A DNA stretch of 10,567 nt, from NCBI GenBank assembly GCA_023717585.1, contig JAMQPJ010000364.1, positions 1 through 10,567 on the forward strand, written 5' to 3'. Positions 1 through 7,276 of the stretch are shown one piece after another. Every line of letters starts with the position of its first letter. Position 1 is the first letter of the stretch. The translations under genes were made by a program, and so were the position numbers. The notes below the pieces were generated by a model. That model did not search any database and was not told the origin of the DNA. It worked only from the letters and a program-made list of their open reading frames with translations. Origin of the DNA: Thermoanaerobaculia bacterium (GTDB taxonomy: Bacteria > Acidobacteriota > Thermoanaerobaculia > UBA5066).

Positions 1-526
1 CGTCGCCGGTCGTGTCCTGGACCGTGACGACGAGCGGGTCGTCCTTCCGGATCGGCTCGAGGATGAAGGCCGCGAAGGCGGCCTTCTCAAGCGAGATCGC
101 GAGCTCGACGCCGTGCGTCACCCACGTTTGAACCGGTTGACCGCCTTTCTTCGCGGGAGTGAACCGCCAGCGGGGCAGAAGCGCGGGGAGGGGCGTCGCG
201 AACGCCTTGAGCGGCGGCTCGACGGGAATGCCCTCCGCCACGCGCCCGCTTTCGAGCAGGTGCACCGTGAGGAGGAGCGGCTGGCGCGTCTCGAGGTCGG
301 GCGGGTTCGTGCGTTCGGCGAGCTTTGGCCCGTCGTCGAGCGCGCGAAAGAGCGGGTGCACGAACGCGAGCTCGGCGGGCGCCAGGCGCGCTACGTCGGG
401 CAGCGCCTCGACGGGCCGGGGCGCCGGCGCCGGCGCCTGCGCCTGCGCGATTCCCGCGCTTCCCGTGAAGCCCGCGAGGCCGGCGGACGTGAGCGCCGCG
501 GCGGCGACGAGAAAGGCGGGGCGCAT
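1..526 (-). CDS. Secreted protein with TonB C-terminal-like domain, 3' end cut by the window edge
   Basis: An ATG at 526 opens a frame that stays open for 175 codons to the left edge, so the C-terminus is missing. Residues 1-28 look like a Sec signal peptide: MRPAFL, then an Ala/Leu/Gly-rich core ending near AQAQ. A short Ala-Pro linker (about 29-37) comes from a GGCGCC-type tandem run. Residues about 83-146 resemble the TonB_C fold of periplasmic energy-transducer proteins. They begin with a strand LLLTVHLLESGRV, matching the family's 'V.V.VdenGrV', and contain PRWRFTPAKKGGQPVQTWV (119-137 approx.), matching its 'W+F.PA..nGqPV'. There is no N-terminal transmembrane anchor or ExbB/ExbD neighbour, so I would not call it a working TonB; it is more likely a periplasmic protein reusing this domain. 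It lies 50 bp downstream of polA on the same strand but has its own -10-like box (534-539). Family call moderate, function unknown. Confidence 0.8.
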   Translation of the reverse strand, partial: MRPAFLVAAAALTSAGLAGFTGSAGIAQAQAPAPAPRPVEALPDVARLAPAELAFVHPLFRALDDGPKLAERTNPPDLETRQPLLLTVHLLESGRVAEGIPVEPPLKAFATPLPALLPRWRFTPAKKGGQPVQTWVTHGVELAISLEKAAFAAFILEPIRKDDPLVVTVQDTTGD

Positions 527-533
527 CCGGGTG

Positions 534-539
534 ATTCTA
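534..539 (-). promoter_or_regulatory. Putative -10 box TAGAAT of the TonB-C-like gene
   Basis: On the minus strand TAGAAT matches TATAAT at 5 of 6 bases and ends 7 nt before the ATG at 526. Transcription would begin at or next to the start codon. There is no clear -35 box and no Shine-Dalgarno sequence (the 7-nt spacer is CACCCGG). Called because the same arrangement recurs at other gene starts in the window. Confidence 0.4.
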
Positions 540-576
540 GCGGGAGCCGCAGCGGACTGGCCCCTCCGCCGGCTTT

Positions 577-3360
577 TCACTTCGCCTGCGCCCAGTTTCG
601 GCCCTGGCCCACATCGACGGTGAGCGGCACCGAGAGCGTCGCCGCGCCCTCCATCGTCGCCTTCGCGAGCGACGCGGTCTTTCCCGCGAGGGGCTCCGGA
701 CACTCGAGAACGAGCTCGTCGTGCACCTGCAGGAGGAGCCGCGCCTCCGGGATCTCGCGGGTGAGAGCCGCGTCGAGACGGAGCATCGCGATCTTGATGA
801 GATCCGCGGCCGCCCCCTGGAACGGGGCGTTCATCGCCATCCGCTCGGCGTTCGCGCGCACGTTGTGATTCCGGTCGTGGAGACCGGGGATGGGCCGCAC
901 GCGCCCGAAGATCGTCTCGGTTCCGCCCGCCCGACGCGCCTTCTCGAGGATGGCGTCGAGGCAGGCCCGGATCTTCGGGAAGCGGTCGAAGTAGGCCGCA
1001 ATGAACTCCTTGGCCTCCGCGCGCGGGACGCCGAGCTGCGTCGCCAACGCGAACGGACCCATGCCGTAGAGCACGCCGAAATTGATCGTCTTCGCGCCGC
1101 GGCGCTGGTCCGGCGTCACGGCCGAAGGAGAGACACCGAAGATCTTCGCGGCCGTGGCCCGGTGGATGTCCTCCCCTCGCCTGAACGTCTCGAGAAGCGC
1201 CTCGTCCCCCGACAGGTGCGCGAGGAGGCGCAGCTCGATCTGGGAGTAATCCGCGGCCACGAGGACGCGGCCGGGCGGCGCGACGAAGGCCCGGCGAATC
1301 GCGCGGCCGGCCTCCGTGCGGACGGGGATGTTCTGGAGGTTCGGCGCGTTCGAGGAGAGGCGCCCCGTCGCCGCGACCGCCTGGTCGTAACGCGTGTGGA
1401 TGCGCCCGTCGGCGGCGATGGCCAGGGGGAGCGCGTCCACGTACGTGCCCTTCAGCTTCGAGATCTCGCGCCACTCGAGGACGAGCCCCGGAACGGGGCC
1501 CGTGGACAGCGCGGCCAGCTCCTCGAGCACGTCGGAGTCCGTCGCCCAGGATTTCGTCTTGGCCGTCTTCTTCACGGCGGGATACGCGAGCTTCTCGAAC
1601 AGGATCCGCCCGAGCTGCGCGGGCGATCCGATGTTGAAGGGCTCTCCCGCCTCTTCGACGATCTTCGCCTCGAGCGCGGCGAGCCGCCCGTCAAATTCCT
1701 TCGACATCTCGGCGAGGACGCCGCGGTCGACCGCGACGCCTGCGATCTCCATTCGCGCGAGGACGGGGATCAGCGGCAGCTCGATGTCGTCGAGGACACT
1801 TCTGAGGGCCGAGCCCTCATGGAGACGCGGCGCGAGCGCATCGAGGAGCGCGAGGGGGAGGCGGGCCCGGGGAAGCAGCCACTTCCGCCCGGCCTCCGAC
1901 GCGAGGAGGTCGAGCGTGACCGGCTCTCCGCCGGTGAGATCCTTCAGGGGAGGCAACGCCTCCGGCGGGAGGTTCAGGATGCCCCGTGCGTCGCCCGCGA
2001 GATCGTGCGCGTGGAGCCCCGGCGAGACGACGTAGCTCGCGAGCATGGAGTCCAGGACGCGCGCGGGAGGCGCGATTCCGAGCGCGTCGGCCGCCAGAAA
2101 GAGCCGTTTGGCGTCGTGTGCGACGAGGGGGACGTCCCTGAAAAGAGCCGCCAGCGCCCGAATCCCCGCCCCGTCGAGAGAGGAATCCAGGGCGAACGCC
2201 ACGGTCTCGCCGCCGGGCACGGCCACGACCGCCGCGAGAGGCGGCGCCGGCCAGGGCGCTCCGGGTCCGGACTCCACGTGGACTGCCGCGCGGCCCGCCT
2301 TCCGCGCGGCCGCGTCGAGCGCCGCGAAACCCGGCGCCGACGCTTCCCATCGGGCGCTGTCCGGCGCGCCCGCCGGCGCGGCGTCTTCGTCGAAAAGGGA
2401 AAGCGTGGACGGAGCCCTCGAAGCCAGAGGTTCGGCCGGAGCTCCCTTCGCGGGACCGCCCGGGCGCGACTCGAGGAGCTCTTTCCGGAGCTTCGCGAAC
2501 CCCAGCTCCTCGTAGAACGCCGCGAGCGCGGCCGCGGCTTCGTCCGTGAGGGGGCGGATGCGGAAGTGCTCGAGCAGGTTCTCCGGAGCCGCCGGCAGCG
2601 GCCGGTCGCAGCGCACCGTCGCGAGCGTCCGCGAAAGGAGGGCGTCCTCCCGCCCGTTCGCGAGCGTCTCCCTGCGCTTGCCCTTCACCTCCTCGAGCCG
2701 CGCGTAGATGTCGTCCAGGGACCCGAACGTCGTGACGAGCTCCTTCGCGGTCTTCTCGCCGATGCCCCGCACGCCCGGGATGTTGTCCGACGTGTCGCCC
2801 ATGAGCGCGAGAACGTCGATCACGCGGGACGGCGGGACGCCGAAGAACTCGGCGACGCCCGCCTCGTCGAGGAGACGCTCCTGCACGGGATGCCAGACGA
2901 CGACGGCCGGGTCCTTCACGAGCTGGAAGAGGTCCTTGTCGGCGGAGGCGATCTCGACGCGCATGCCCGCGCCCGAGGCCGCGGTCGCGATGGAACCGAT
3001 GAGGTCGTCGGCCTCATAGCCCGCTTCCTCGACGACGGCGAGGCCGAGAAGCCGGCAGACCCTCTTGGCGTCCTCGATCTGCGGCACGAGATCGTCCGGC
3101 ATGGCCTGCCGCTGGGCCTTGTAGCTCGCGTCCATCTCTTCGCGGAACGTCTTCTCGTACCGGTCGAAGCACACGGCGACCGCTTCGGGCTTCCGCGTCT
3201 CGCGGTACTTCCGCCACATGTTCAGGAAGCCGTAGACGGCGTTCGTCGGCCGGCCCCCCGGGCCCGTCAGCCCGCGGATCGCATAGAACGCGCGATAGAG
3301 ATAGTTCGACGCGTCGAGGAGCGCGAGCGTCGGGAGCGGACTCGCCGGCGGTTCTGCCAT
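577..3360 (-). CDS. polA: DNA polymerase I with active 5'-nuclease and polymerase, proofreading site lost
   Basis: This is a full-length (927 aa) family A DNA polymerase, which fills gaps in repair and removes RNA primers in the cytoplasm. The 5'-nuclease domain (about 10-290) keeps its acidic residues: D16, D66, E116/D118/D119, D141/D143 and MGDTSDN (D189, D192), followed by the helix-3-turn-helix GVRGIGEKTA (about 196-205). A Pro/Ala-rich linker (about 298-340) follows. The 3'-5' exonuclease-like domain (about 340-515) is degenerate: the DxE of motif ExoI reads H361-V-E363, the ExoII Asp is replaced around K418-R-L420, and I see no YxxxD of ExoIII, so proofreading is probably absent, as in Taq and Bacillus Pol I. 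The polymerase domain is intact: motif A DYSQIELR (D704, E709), O-helix RRGAKTINFGVLYG (R753, K757, F761, Y765) and motif C VHDE (D881, E882). The ATG at 3360 starts directly at the conserved N-terminus. It lies 32 bp downstream of the GT-C-like gene and may be co-transcribed with it, though a -10-like box sits in the gap. Confidence 0.98.
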   Translation of the reverse strand: MAEPPASPLPTLALLDASNYLYRAFYAIRGLTGPGGRPTNAVYGFLNMWRKYRETRKPEAVAVCFDRYEKTFREEMDASYKAQRQAMPDDLVPQIEDAKRVCRLLGLAVVEEAGYEADDLIGSIATAASGAGMRVEIASADKDLFQLVKDPAVVVWHPVQERLLDEAGVAEFFGVPPSRVIDVLALMGDTSDNIPGVRGIGEKTAKELVTTFGSLDDIYARLEEVKGKRRETLANGREDALLSRTLATVRCDRPLPAAPENLLEHFRIRPLTDEAAAALAAFYEELGFAKLRKELLESRPGGPAKGAPAEPLASRAPSTLSLFDEDAAPAGAPDSARWEASAPGFAALDAAARKAGRAAVHVESGPGAPWPAPPLAAVVAVPGGETVAFALDSSLDGAGIRALAALFRDVPLVAHDAKRLFLAADALGIAPPARVLDSMLASYVVSPGLHAHDLAGDARGILNLPPEALPPLKDLTGGEPVTLDLLASEAGRKWLLPRARLPLALLDALAPRLHEGSALRSVLDDIELPLIPVLARMEIAGVAVDRGVLAEMSKEFDGRLAALEAKIVEEAGEPFNIGSPAQLGRILFEKLAYPAVKKTAKTKSWATDSDVLEELAALSTGPVPGLVLEWREISKLKGTYVDALPLAIAADGRIHTRYDQAVAATGRLSSNAPNLQNIPVRTEAGRAIRRAFVAPPGRVLVAADYSQIELRLLAHLSGDEALLETFRRGEDIHRATAAKIFGVSPSAVTPDQRRGAKTINFGVLYGMGPFALATQLGVPRAEAKEFIAAYFDRFPKIRACLDAILEKARRAGGTETIFGRVRPIPGLHDRNHNVRANAERMAMNAPFQGAAADLIKIAMLRLDAALTREIPEARLLLQVHDELVLECPEPLAGKTASLAKATMEGAATLSVPLTVDVGQGRNWAQAK

Positions 3361-3369
3361 CGGCCCGCG

Positions 3370-3375
3370 AGTCTA
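3370..3375 (-). promoter_or_regulatory. Putative -10 box TAGACT of polA
   Basis: TAGACT on the minus strand ends 9 nt before the polA ATG, in the 32-bp gap after the upstream stop codon. It shares the 9-mer GATAGACTC with the sequence before the GT-C-like gene. No Shine-Dalgarno is seen in the spacer CGCGGGCCG. A transcript starting 6-8 nt after the box would have a leader of only 1-3 nt. Confidence 0.4.
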
Positions 3376-3392
3376 TCCGGCGGCGCGCACGC

Positions 3393-4958
3393 TCACGGGT
3401 CCGCCTGAACGTCCACGTCCACGGGCGCGAGGTCGCGGCGAGAGAGGCGGAGCGCGAGACGCACGGTGGGCCAGATCGGCGGATCCGCGGGCAGGCGAAT
3501 GCGAATGTGCCCGCCCGCGGGAGCCCCCGCGACGGCCGCCTCGATCGCGGCGGTTTCCACCGCGCCGTACGAGAACCGGTAAACCGCGCGCGCCTCCGTG
3601 GTCGCTCTCCAGCGCGCTTCGCTCTGGTCCAGGGCGAGAATCGCGGCCGCGGCCGCGAGTGCGGCCTCCCGCCACCGTCTTCCCGGCCGTGATGCTCCCG
3701 CCGCGAGACCGGCGACGGCTGCCGCGAAAAGGCCCGGCGCGAGGCACGCGAAGAACCGCGCCTCCGCGGGGTATGCGCTCAGCGACATGAGGACCACGGG
3801 CCAGATCGCGAAGGCCGCGAGCGCGCGGCGCGTCCTGTCTCCCGGGAGGACGAGAGCGAGGACGAGGCCGAGAGCCACGAGCCCGGCGGCTCCCGCGCCG
3901 ATCGTGTAGTCCTCGCGCAGGAATCCCCAGAACGCCGCCAGCTTCGCGAGCGGGTTTCGTTCGGGCGCGTCCGTGGGCTGAAACACCTGCCGGTACCACC
4001 CGCGCACGTTCACCGGGTCGAGGCACCACGCGGCACACGGCAGAACGCCGAAGAGAACGAAGTCGCGAAGGACCGAGGACGCCTCGTTCCACGCCTCCGC
4101 GAGCGAACGCCGCCGGACCGCGCCCAGCGATACGAGAAGCACGAAGGTGCCCCACGCTACGTTCGACACGCTCGGCGCGCGCCGCGCGAGGGCGTCTCCC
4201 CCGCGTGCTTCGAGAAACACCCGGAGCGTCGCGAGAGCCGCCGCCAGAACGAGGATTCCAGCGCCCGTGCCGCGCAGGAGGAGAGCGCGTCCGGCCCTTC
4301 CGAGGCGCCGTCTCGCGTCCGGAGTCTCCTCGGCGAGGACGACGGCTAGAAAGGTCGCGAGGACGAAGAACCCGAAGTGATACTTCAGAAGGAAGAGCAG
4401 GGCTCCCGCGAGAAACGCCGCTCTTCGCGCCGCGGGCTCCTCGCGCCTCGCGAAGAACAGGAACGCCGCGAGCGCGAGGAGGCCGCCGAAGCTTTCGAGC
4501 ATCGGCCACGCGGAAGTCTCGAGCAGCATCGGCGAACGCAGAAAGAGCCCCGCGACGACGATCCCGGTCAGGACGCCCGACACGGGGCCGCCCGCGGGGG
4601 CGAGGCGGCGCGCGAGGAGAAACCCCACGGCGGGCGCGAGGACGAAAGCCGCGAGGCTCGGCAGGCTCGCGGCCGCGAGGGACGGTCCGAACGCCGCCTG
4701 GAAGGGCGCGCTCACGAGCGCCCACGCGGGTCCCCACCAATGGCGGCCGACGAGGAGGAAGAGCGCGTCGAGCGGGCGGCCGAGCCTCAGGTCGTCGAAG
4801 AGATCGAGGCCTTCCGTCGCATGCAGCGCCGCGTCCCAGCCGAGAGAGACGAGGCGTGTTCGAAGGAGCGCCTCCGCCCGGAACGGCAGAGCGACGAGGA
4901 CGGCGAGGAGCGCGAGGAGAGACGCCACCGCTCCGTCGACGACCCTCTCCCGGCTCAT
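3393..4958 (-). CDS. Polytopic GT-C-like membrane protein (putative glycosyltransferase)
   Basis: This 521-aa integral membrane protein has roughly ten hydrophobic stretches, for example about 10-26, 100-117, 127-141, 157-170, 180-208, 230-246, 268-280, 299-313, 355-371, 380-393 and 402-420. It ends in a soluble C-terminal tail (about 440-521). The layout resembles GT-C fold enzymes (PMT/ArnT-like), which move sugars from polyprenyl-phosphate donors in the inner membrane. The first long loop after helix 1 has GWDAALHATEG (D42), in the place of the acidic DE/DD motif of GT-C enzymes, followed by GRHWWGPAW (71-79). I cannot assign a substrate. The same frame stays open to 5420, but those extra residues are low-complexity and overlap the divergent PHP gene, so ATG 4958 is preferred; GTG 4928 is an alternative. 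A GGAGG abuts the ATG directly, too close to act as a normal Shine-Dalgarno. It lies upstream of polA on the same strand. Confidence 0.8.
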   Translation of the reverse strand: MSRERVVDGAVASLLALLAVLVALPFRAEALLRTRLVSLGWDAALHATEGLDLFDDLRLGRPLDALFLLVGRHWWGPAWALVSAPFQAAFGPSLAAASLPSLAAFVLAPAVGFLLARRLAPAGGPVSGVLTGIVVAGLFLRSPMLLETSAWPMLESFGGLLALAAFLFFARREEPAARRAAFLAGALLFLLKYHFGFFVLATFLAVVLAEETPDARRRLGRAGRALLLRGTGAGILVLAAALATLRVFLEARGGDALARRAPSVSNVAWGTFVLLVSLGAVRRRSLAEAWNEASSVLRDFVLFGVLPCAAWCLDPVNVRGWYRQVFQPTDAPERNPLAKLAAFWGFLREDYTIGAGAAGLVALGLVLALVLPGDRTRRALAAFAIWPVVLMSLSAYPAEARFFACLAPGLFAAAVAGLAAGASRPGRRWREAALAAAAAILALDQSEARWRATTEARAVYRFSYGAVETAAIEAAVAGAPAGGHIRIRLPADPPIWPTVRLALRLSRRDLAPVDVDVQADP

Positions 4959-4965
4959 CCTCCGG

Positions 4966-4971
4966 AGTCTA
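4966..4971 (-). promoter_or_regulatory. Putative -10 box TAGACT of the GT-C-like gene
   Basis: On the minus strand TAGACT ends 7 nt before ATG 4958 and sits in the same 9-mer (GATAGACTC) as the polA box. The spacing predicts a transcript start at about the A of the ATG. No convincing -35 is visible. It lies back-to-back with the plus-strand box at 4988-4993 in a 55-bp divergent intergenic region. Confidence 0.4.
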
Positions 4972-4987
4972 TCGGCCTCGTTCCTCG

Positions 4988-4993
4988 TAGAAT
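4988..4993 (+). promoter_or_regulatory. Putative -10 box TAGAAT and Shine-Dalgarno for the PHP gene
   Basis: TAGAAT (5 of 6 to consensus) ends 20 nt before the ATG at 5014. A purine run ACAGGGGA at about 4997-5004 sits 9 nt before the ATG and could serve as a ribosome binding site, unlike at the other gene starts here. If the -10 is used, the start site would fall near 5000 and the transcript would hold little or no complete Shine-Dalgarno, so the two readings partly conflict. Confidence 0.3.
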
Positions 4994-5013
4994 CGGACAG
5001 GGGATTCCGCACG

Positions 5014-6132
5014 ATGTCCGCCGTTCCTCCCGTTCCCCCCGCCCCCGCGGTCACGAACACCCGCGTAGCGGCGGCTCTCCTCGCCCTCGCGGCGGCGGAG
5101 GAGCCGGGAGGGCGGGCTTCGAAGGAATACCGGGCGGCCGCGCGCACGCTCCGGAACCTCCGGGCCGATCTCCACGGGCGGCGTTTCGCGCTGGCGTCGC
5201 TCCCGGACGTGACGCACCGGGCCGCCGATGCGATCGGCGCATTCCTGGCCTCCGGGTCGGACGAGAACGTCGGCGACGCGCTCGCGGCGATGCTCGACCG
5301 CGCCGATCCCGCGGCGGGCCGCAAGGCCGACTTCCTCTCGCAGGCCGACGTGGACCGCATCCTCTCGGCCCCCGGCGGGCTCTCCCGGGCGGATCTGTGC
5401 GCCGATCTCCACCTCCACACGGACCGCTCCGACGGGCGGATGCCTCTCCCGCGGCTTCACCGCGCGCTCGAGAACCGGGGCGACCGCTACGCGCTTCTCA
5501 CCGACCACGCGCGCGACTGCGCCGTCGCGGGCGGGCTCTTTCCCGGCGACTTCCGCGCGCAGCGCCGCGAGGTCGACGCCCTGAACGCGCGGGCGGAGAC
5601 GTTCACGATGTTCGTCGGCGCCGAAGCGAACATCGCCGAGGACGGCACCCTCGACGTCACGCCTCGGAGCGTCCCGGAAATCGAGGCCGTCGTCGCGTCC
5701 GTCCACACAGGCCTTCGGAGCCCGCGCGACCAGACGGGGCGTCTCGTACGCGCGATCGAGACGCCGGGCGTCGCGGTCCTCGGCCACCCGAAGGGCCGGC
5801 TCTACGACATGCGAAGCGGCATCCGCGCGGACTGGCCGCGCGTGTTCGCGGCGGCCGCCGCCCGCGGCGTCGCGATCGAGCTGAACGGCTGCCCGGAGCG
5901 GCTCGACCTCCCGCCCGCGCTCGCGCGGGTCGCCGCCGATTCCGGCTGCCTCTTCTCGCTCTCCTCCGACGCGCACGCCGCGGCGCACCTCTCGTTCCTC
6001 GACTTCGGACTCGCCGTGGCGCGTCTCGCCGGGATTCCCTCGTCGCGCGTCGTGAACGCCTTCTCGCGCGACCGCTTCGCCGCCTGGCTCGAAGAACGCC
6101 GTTCCGGCGGGGCGATCACGGAACGAACTTGA
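5014..6132 (+). CDS. PolX-type PHP-domain protein lacking the polymerase core
   Basis: This 372-aa protein matches the two ends of bacterial PolX (usually about 570 aa) but not its middle. Residues about 14-92 resemble the N-terminal helical Pol beta/PolX domain: RVAAALLALAAAEE, then SKEYRAAARTLRNL, then a helix-hairpin-helix-like LPDVTHRAADAIGAFLASGS (63-82) whose hairpin glycines are lost. A short linker (93-128) leads straight to a PHP domain (130-360). All nine expected metal ligands appear present: H133 and H135 (DLHLHT), D140 (SDG), H165 (TDH), E204 (GAE), H231 (SVH), H258 (GHP), D319 and H321 (SDAH). In PolX this domain is a Mn-dependent 3'-5' exonuclease, so a nuclease or phosphoesterase acting on DNA ends is the likely role (inference). 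I see no nucleotidyltransferase GS/DxD motif. The start at 5014 has an upstream purine run. It is divergent from the GT-C-like gene, and its stop overlaps the DUF3187 gene tail-to-tail by 17 bp. Confidence 0.9.
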   Translation: MSAVPPVPPAPAVTNTRVAAALLALAAAEEPGGRASKEYRAAARTLRNLRADLHGRRFALASLPDVTHRAADAIGAFLASGSDENVGDALAAMLDRADPAAGRKADFLSQADVDRILSAPGGLSRADLCADLHLHTDRSDGRMPLPRLHRALENRGDRYALLTDHARDCAVAGGLFPGDFRAQRREVDALNARAETFTMFVGAEANIAEDGTLDVTPRSVPEIEAVVASVHTGLRSPRDQTGRLVRAIETPGVAVLGHPKGRLYDMRSGIRADWPRVFAAAAARGVAIELNGCPERLDLPPALARVAADSGCLFSLSSDAHAAAHLSFLDFGLAVARLAGIPSSRVVNAFSRDRFAAWLEERRSGGAITERT

Positions 6133-7276
6133 CCGCGAGAGCGAGCACGACGTCCGTGGAGTCGCCGTAGCGCGGGACGTTCTCGGTCAAGGCCAGGCTT
6201 GCGAGAAGACGGTCTCCGAACCGGTGTGACAGGCCGAGCGCCACGTCCAGGGCCGTCCTCGCCCCATCGCCGACCGCGTCGTGTCGGAACGGGCTCTGCT
6301 CGGCCGTGACCGAGAGCCCGACGAACGTCCGGCGTCCGAGACGCGCGTCCGCTCCGACGAGAAGCCGGAGAAAGGTCGTGGCGTCGAGCGTCGTGATCGT
6401 GTTCCCTCGAAACGGGCCTGGAACGACGAGGCCTGCCTCGGCCCGCACGCCGATCCGTTTCGTCGAACCGAGGCGGCAGGACGCGCCCACGAGGAGTCCG
6501 GCGTCCACGGAGCCGGACCCGCGGGATTCGTTCGCGTCCCCCGTCGGCGCCTTGACCGCGAGGTCCGCCGAGAGACGCACTCCGACCGCGAACGTCCGGC
6601 GGTACCGAAGGCTCGCGACCAGGTCGGAAAGTCCCGCCGACGGGAGCCGATCGTCGTATTCCAGGGCTCCGAACGGTCTCTGGCGCACGACGAGGTAGTT
6701 GTTCCTCGGAAAACTCGCCCGCTGCCCGTCGTACATGCCGAGGGCCCGGTGGAAGGACTCGACGAAGGAGTCGAACCGCAGCCCTGCGAACGAAACGTAC
6801 GGGATCTCGGCGGCGACGGAGAGGTCTCCGGTCAGGCCCCACGTCGCCCTGAGGGCGAGCCGGGTCACGTCCGCATCGACGAAGGCGATGACGTCCTCGG
6901 GGTGGCGCCTGTGAAGGGTCTCCGCTTCGTCGCGCGAGAACGGCAGGGAGTTCCTCTCGAACTCGTTGTGAATCGCCTGCGGGTGCCAGGTGTGGGAGAA
7001 CGTATTGCCGTAGGCCACCTCGAAATCGAAGGCCAGCTTCCCGCGCCCTGGCGATGAGACGTCCAGCGGTCCGAAGTGAAGAAACGGCACGTCGAGGACG
7101 TAGAGCGATCGCGTTCCGGGAATCGCGACAGGGGAATCGGCCGACTGCCCGTGGACGCGGGCGGCGCCGGCAAGGAGCACGCCGAGGACGGCGCATGCGA
7201 AGCGGGAGAACGCGCGCGCCCGCGGACGCCCCGGGCGATCAGAACGCGAGGAAGAGGCCCGCGTCGCCATCGACAT
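6116..7276 (-). CDS. DUF3187-like outer-membrane beta-barrel protein
   Basis: This 386-aa protein has a long Arg-rich N-terminal stretch, a hydrophobic core (about 27-38, CAVLGVLLAGAA) and a probable signal cleavage site near VHGQ (41-44). The rest is beta-strand rich with alternating residues, and features recall DUF3187 proteins: FLHFGPLDVSSPGRGKL (65-81), an ERNSLPFSRDEAETL segment (107-121), PYVSFAGLRFDSFVESFHRALGM (159-181; the family has an FH...GLP motif) and AGLSDLVASLRYRR (214-227). It ends TDVVLALAVKFVP, a plausible last barrel strand. Function is not known for the family. ATG 7276 and ATG 7270 are both possible starts; either overlaps the end of the upstream barrel gene by more than 30 bp, so the two are probably translated from one transcript. 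I see no Shine-Dalgarno. Family call moderate, outer-membrane location good. Confidence 0.8.
   Translation of the reverse strand: MSMATRASSSRSDRPGRPRARAFSRFACAVLGVLLAGAARVHGQSADSPVAIPGTRSLYVLDVPFLHFGPLDVSSPGRGKLAFDFEVAYGNTFSHTWHPQAIHNEFERNSLPFSRDEAETLHRRHPEDVIAFVDADVTRLALRATWGLTGDLSVAAEIPYVSFAGLRFDSFVESFHRALGMYDGQRASFPRNNYLVVRQRPFGALEYDDRLPSAGLSDLVASLRYRRTFAVGVRLSADLAVKAPTGDANESRGSGSVDAGLLVGASCRLGSTKRIGVRAEAGLVVPGPFRGNTITTLDATTFLRLLVGADARLGRRTFVGLSVTAEQSPFRHDAVGDGARTALDVALGLSHRFGDRLLASLALTENVPRYGDSTDVVLALAVKFVP

Noticed and set aside
419..449. GGCGCC-type tandem run
   Set aside because: It encodes the Ala-Pro linker of the TonB-C-like protein; ordinary low-complexity coding sequence, too short to call as a separate repeat element.
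721..3408. 895-codon open frame on the plus strand antisense to polA
   Set aside because: It is an Arg/Glu-rich shadow of a GC-rich gene. The opposite strand encodes full-length Pol I with all its motifs, and the antisense product has no recognisable domain.
3641..3658. Palindromic GCGGCCGCGGCCGCG stretch
   Set aside because: It lies inside the GT-C-like gene and encodes a poly-Ala helix; its GC-rich palindromy is expected from composition.
4959..4963. GGAGG directly before ATG 4958 as a Shine-Dalgarno
   Set aside because: It abuts the start codon with no spacer, so it cannot place the ribosome on this ATG. It could only serve a later start such as GTG 4928, where it would be too far away.
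4959..5420. N-terminal extension of the GT-C-like frame to 5420
   Set aside because: The extra 154 residues are low-complexity Ala/Arg/Ser and overlap the N-terminal domain of the divergent PHP gene.
4377..6170. 597-codon plus-strand frame spanning the GT-C and PHP genes
   Set aside because: It runs antisense to one well-supported gene and out of frame with another, and it is extremely Arg/Gly/Pro-rich with no domain.
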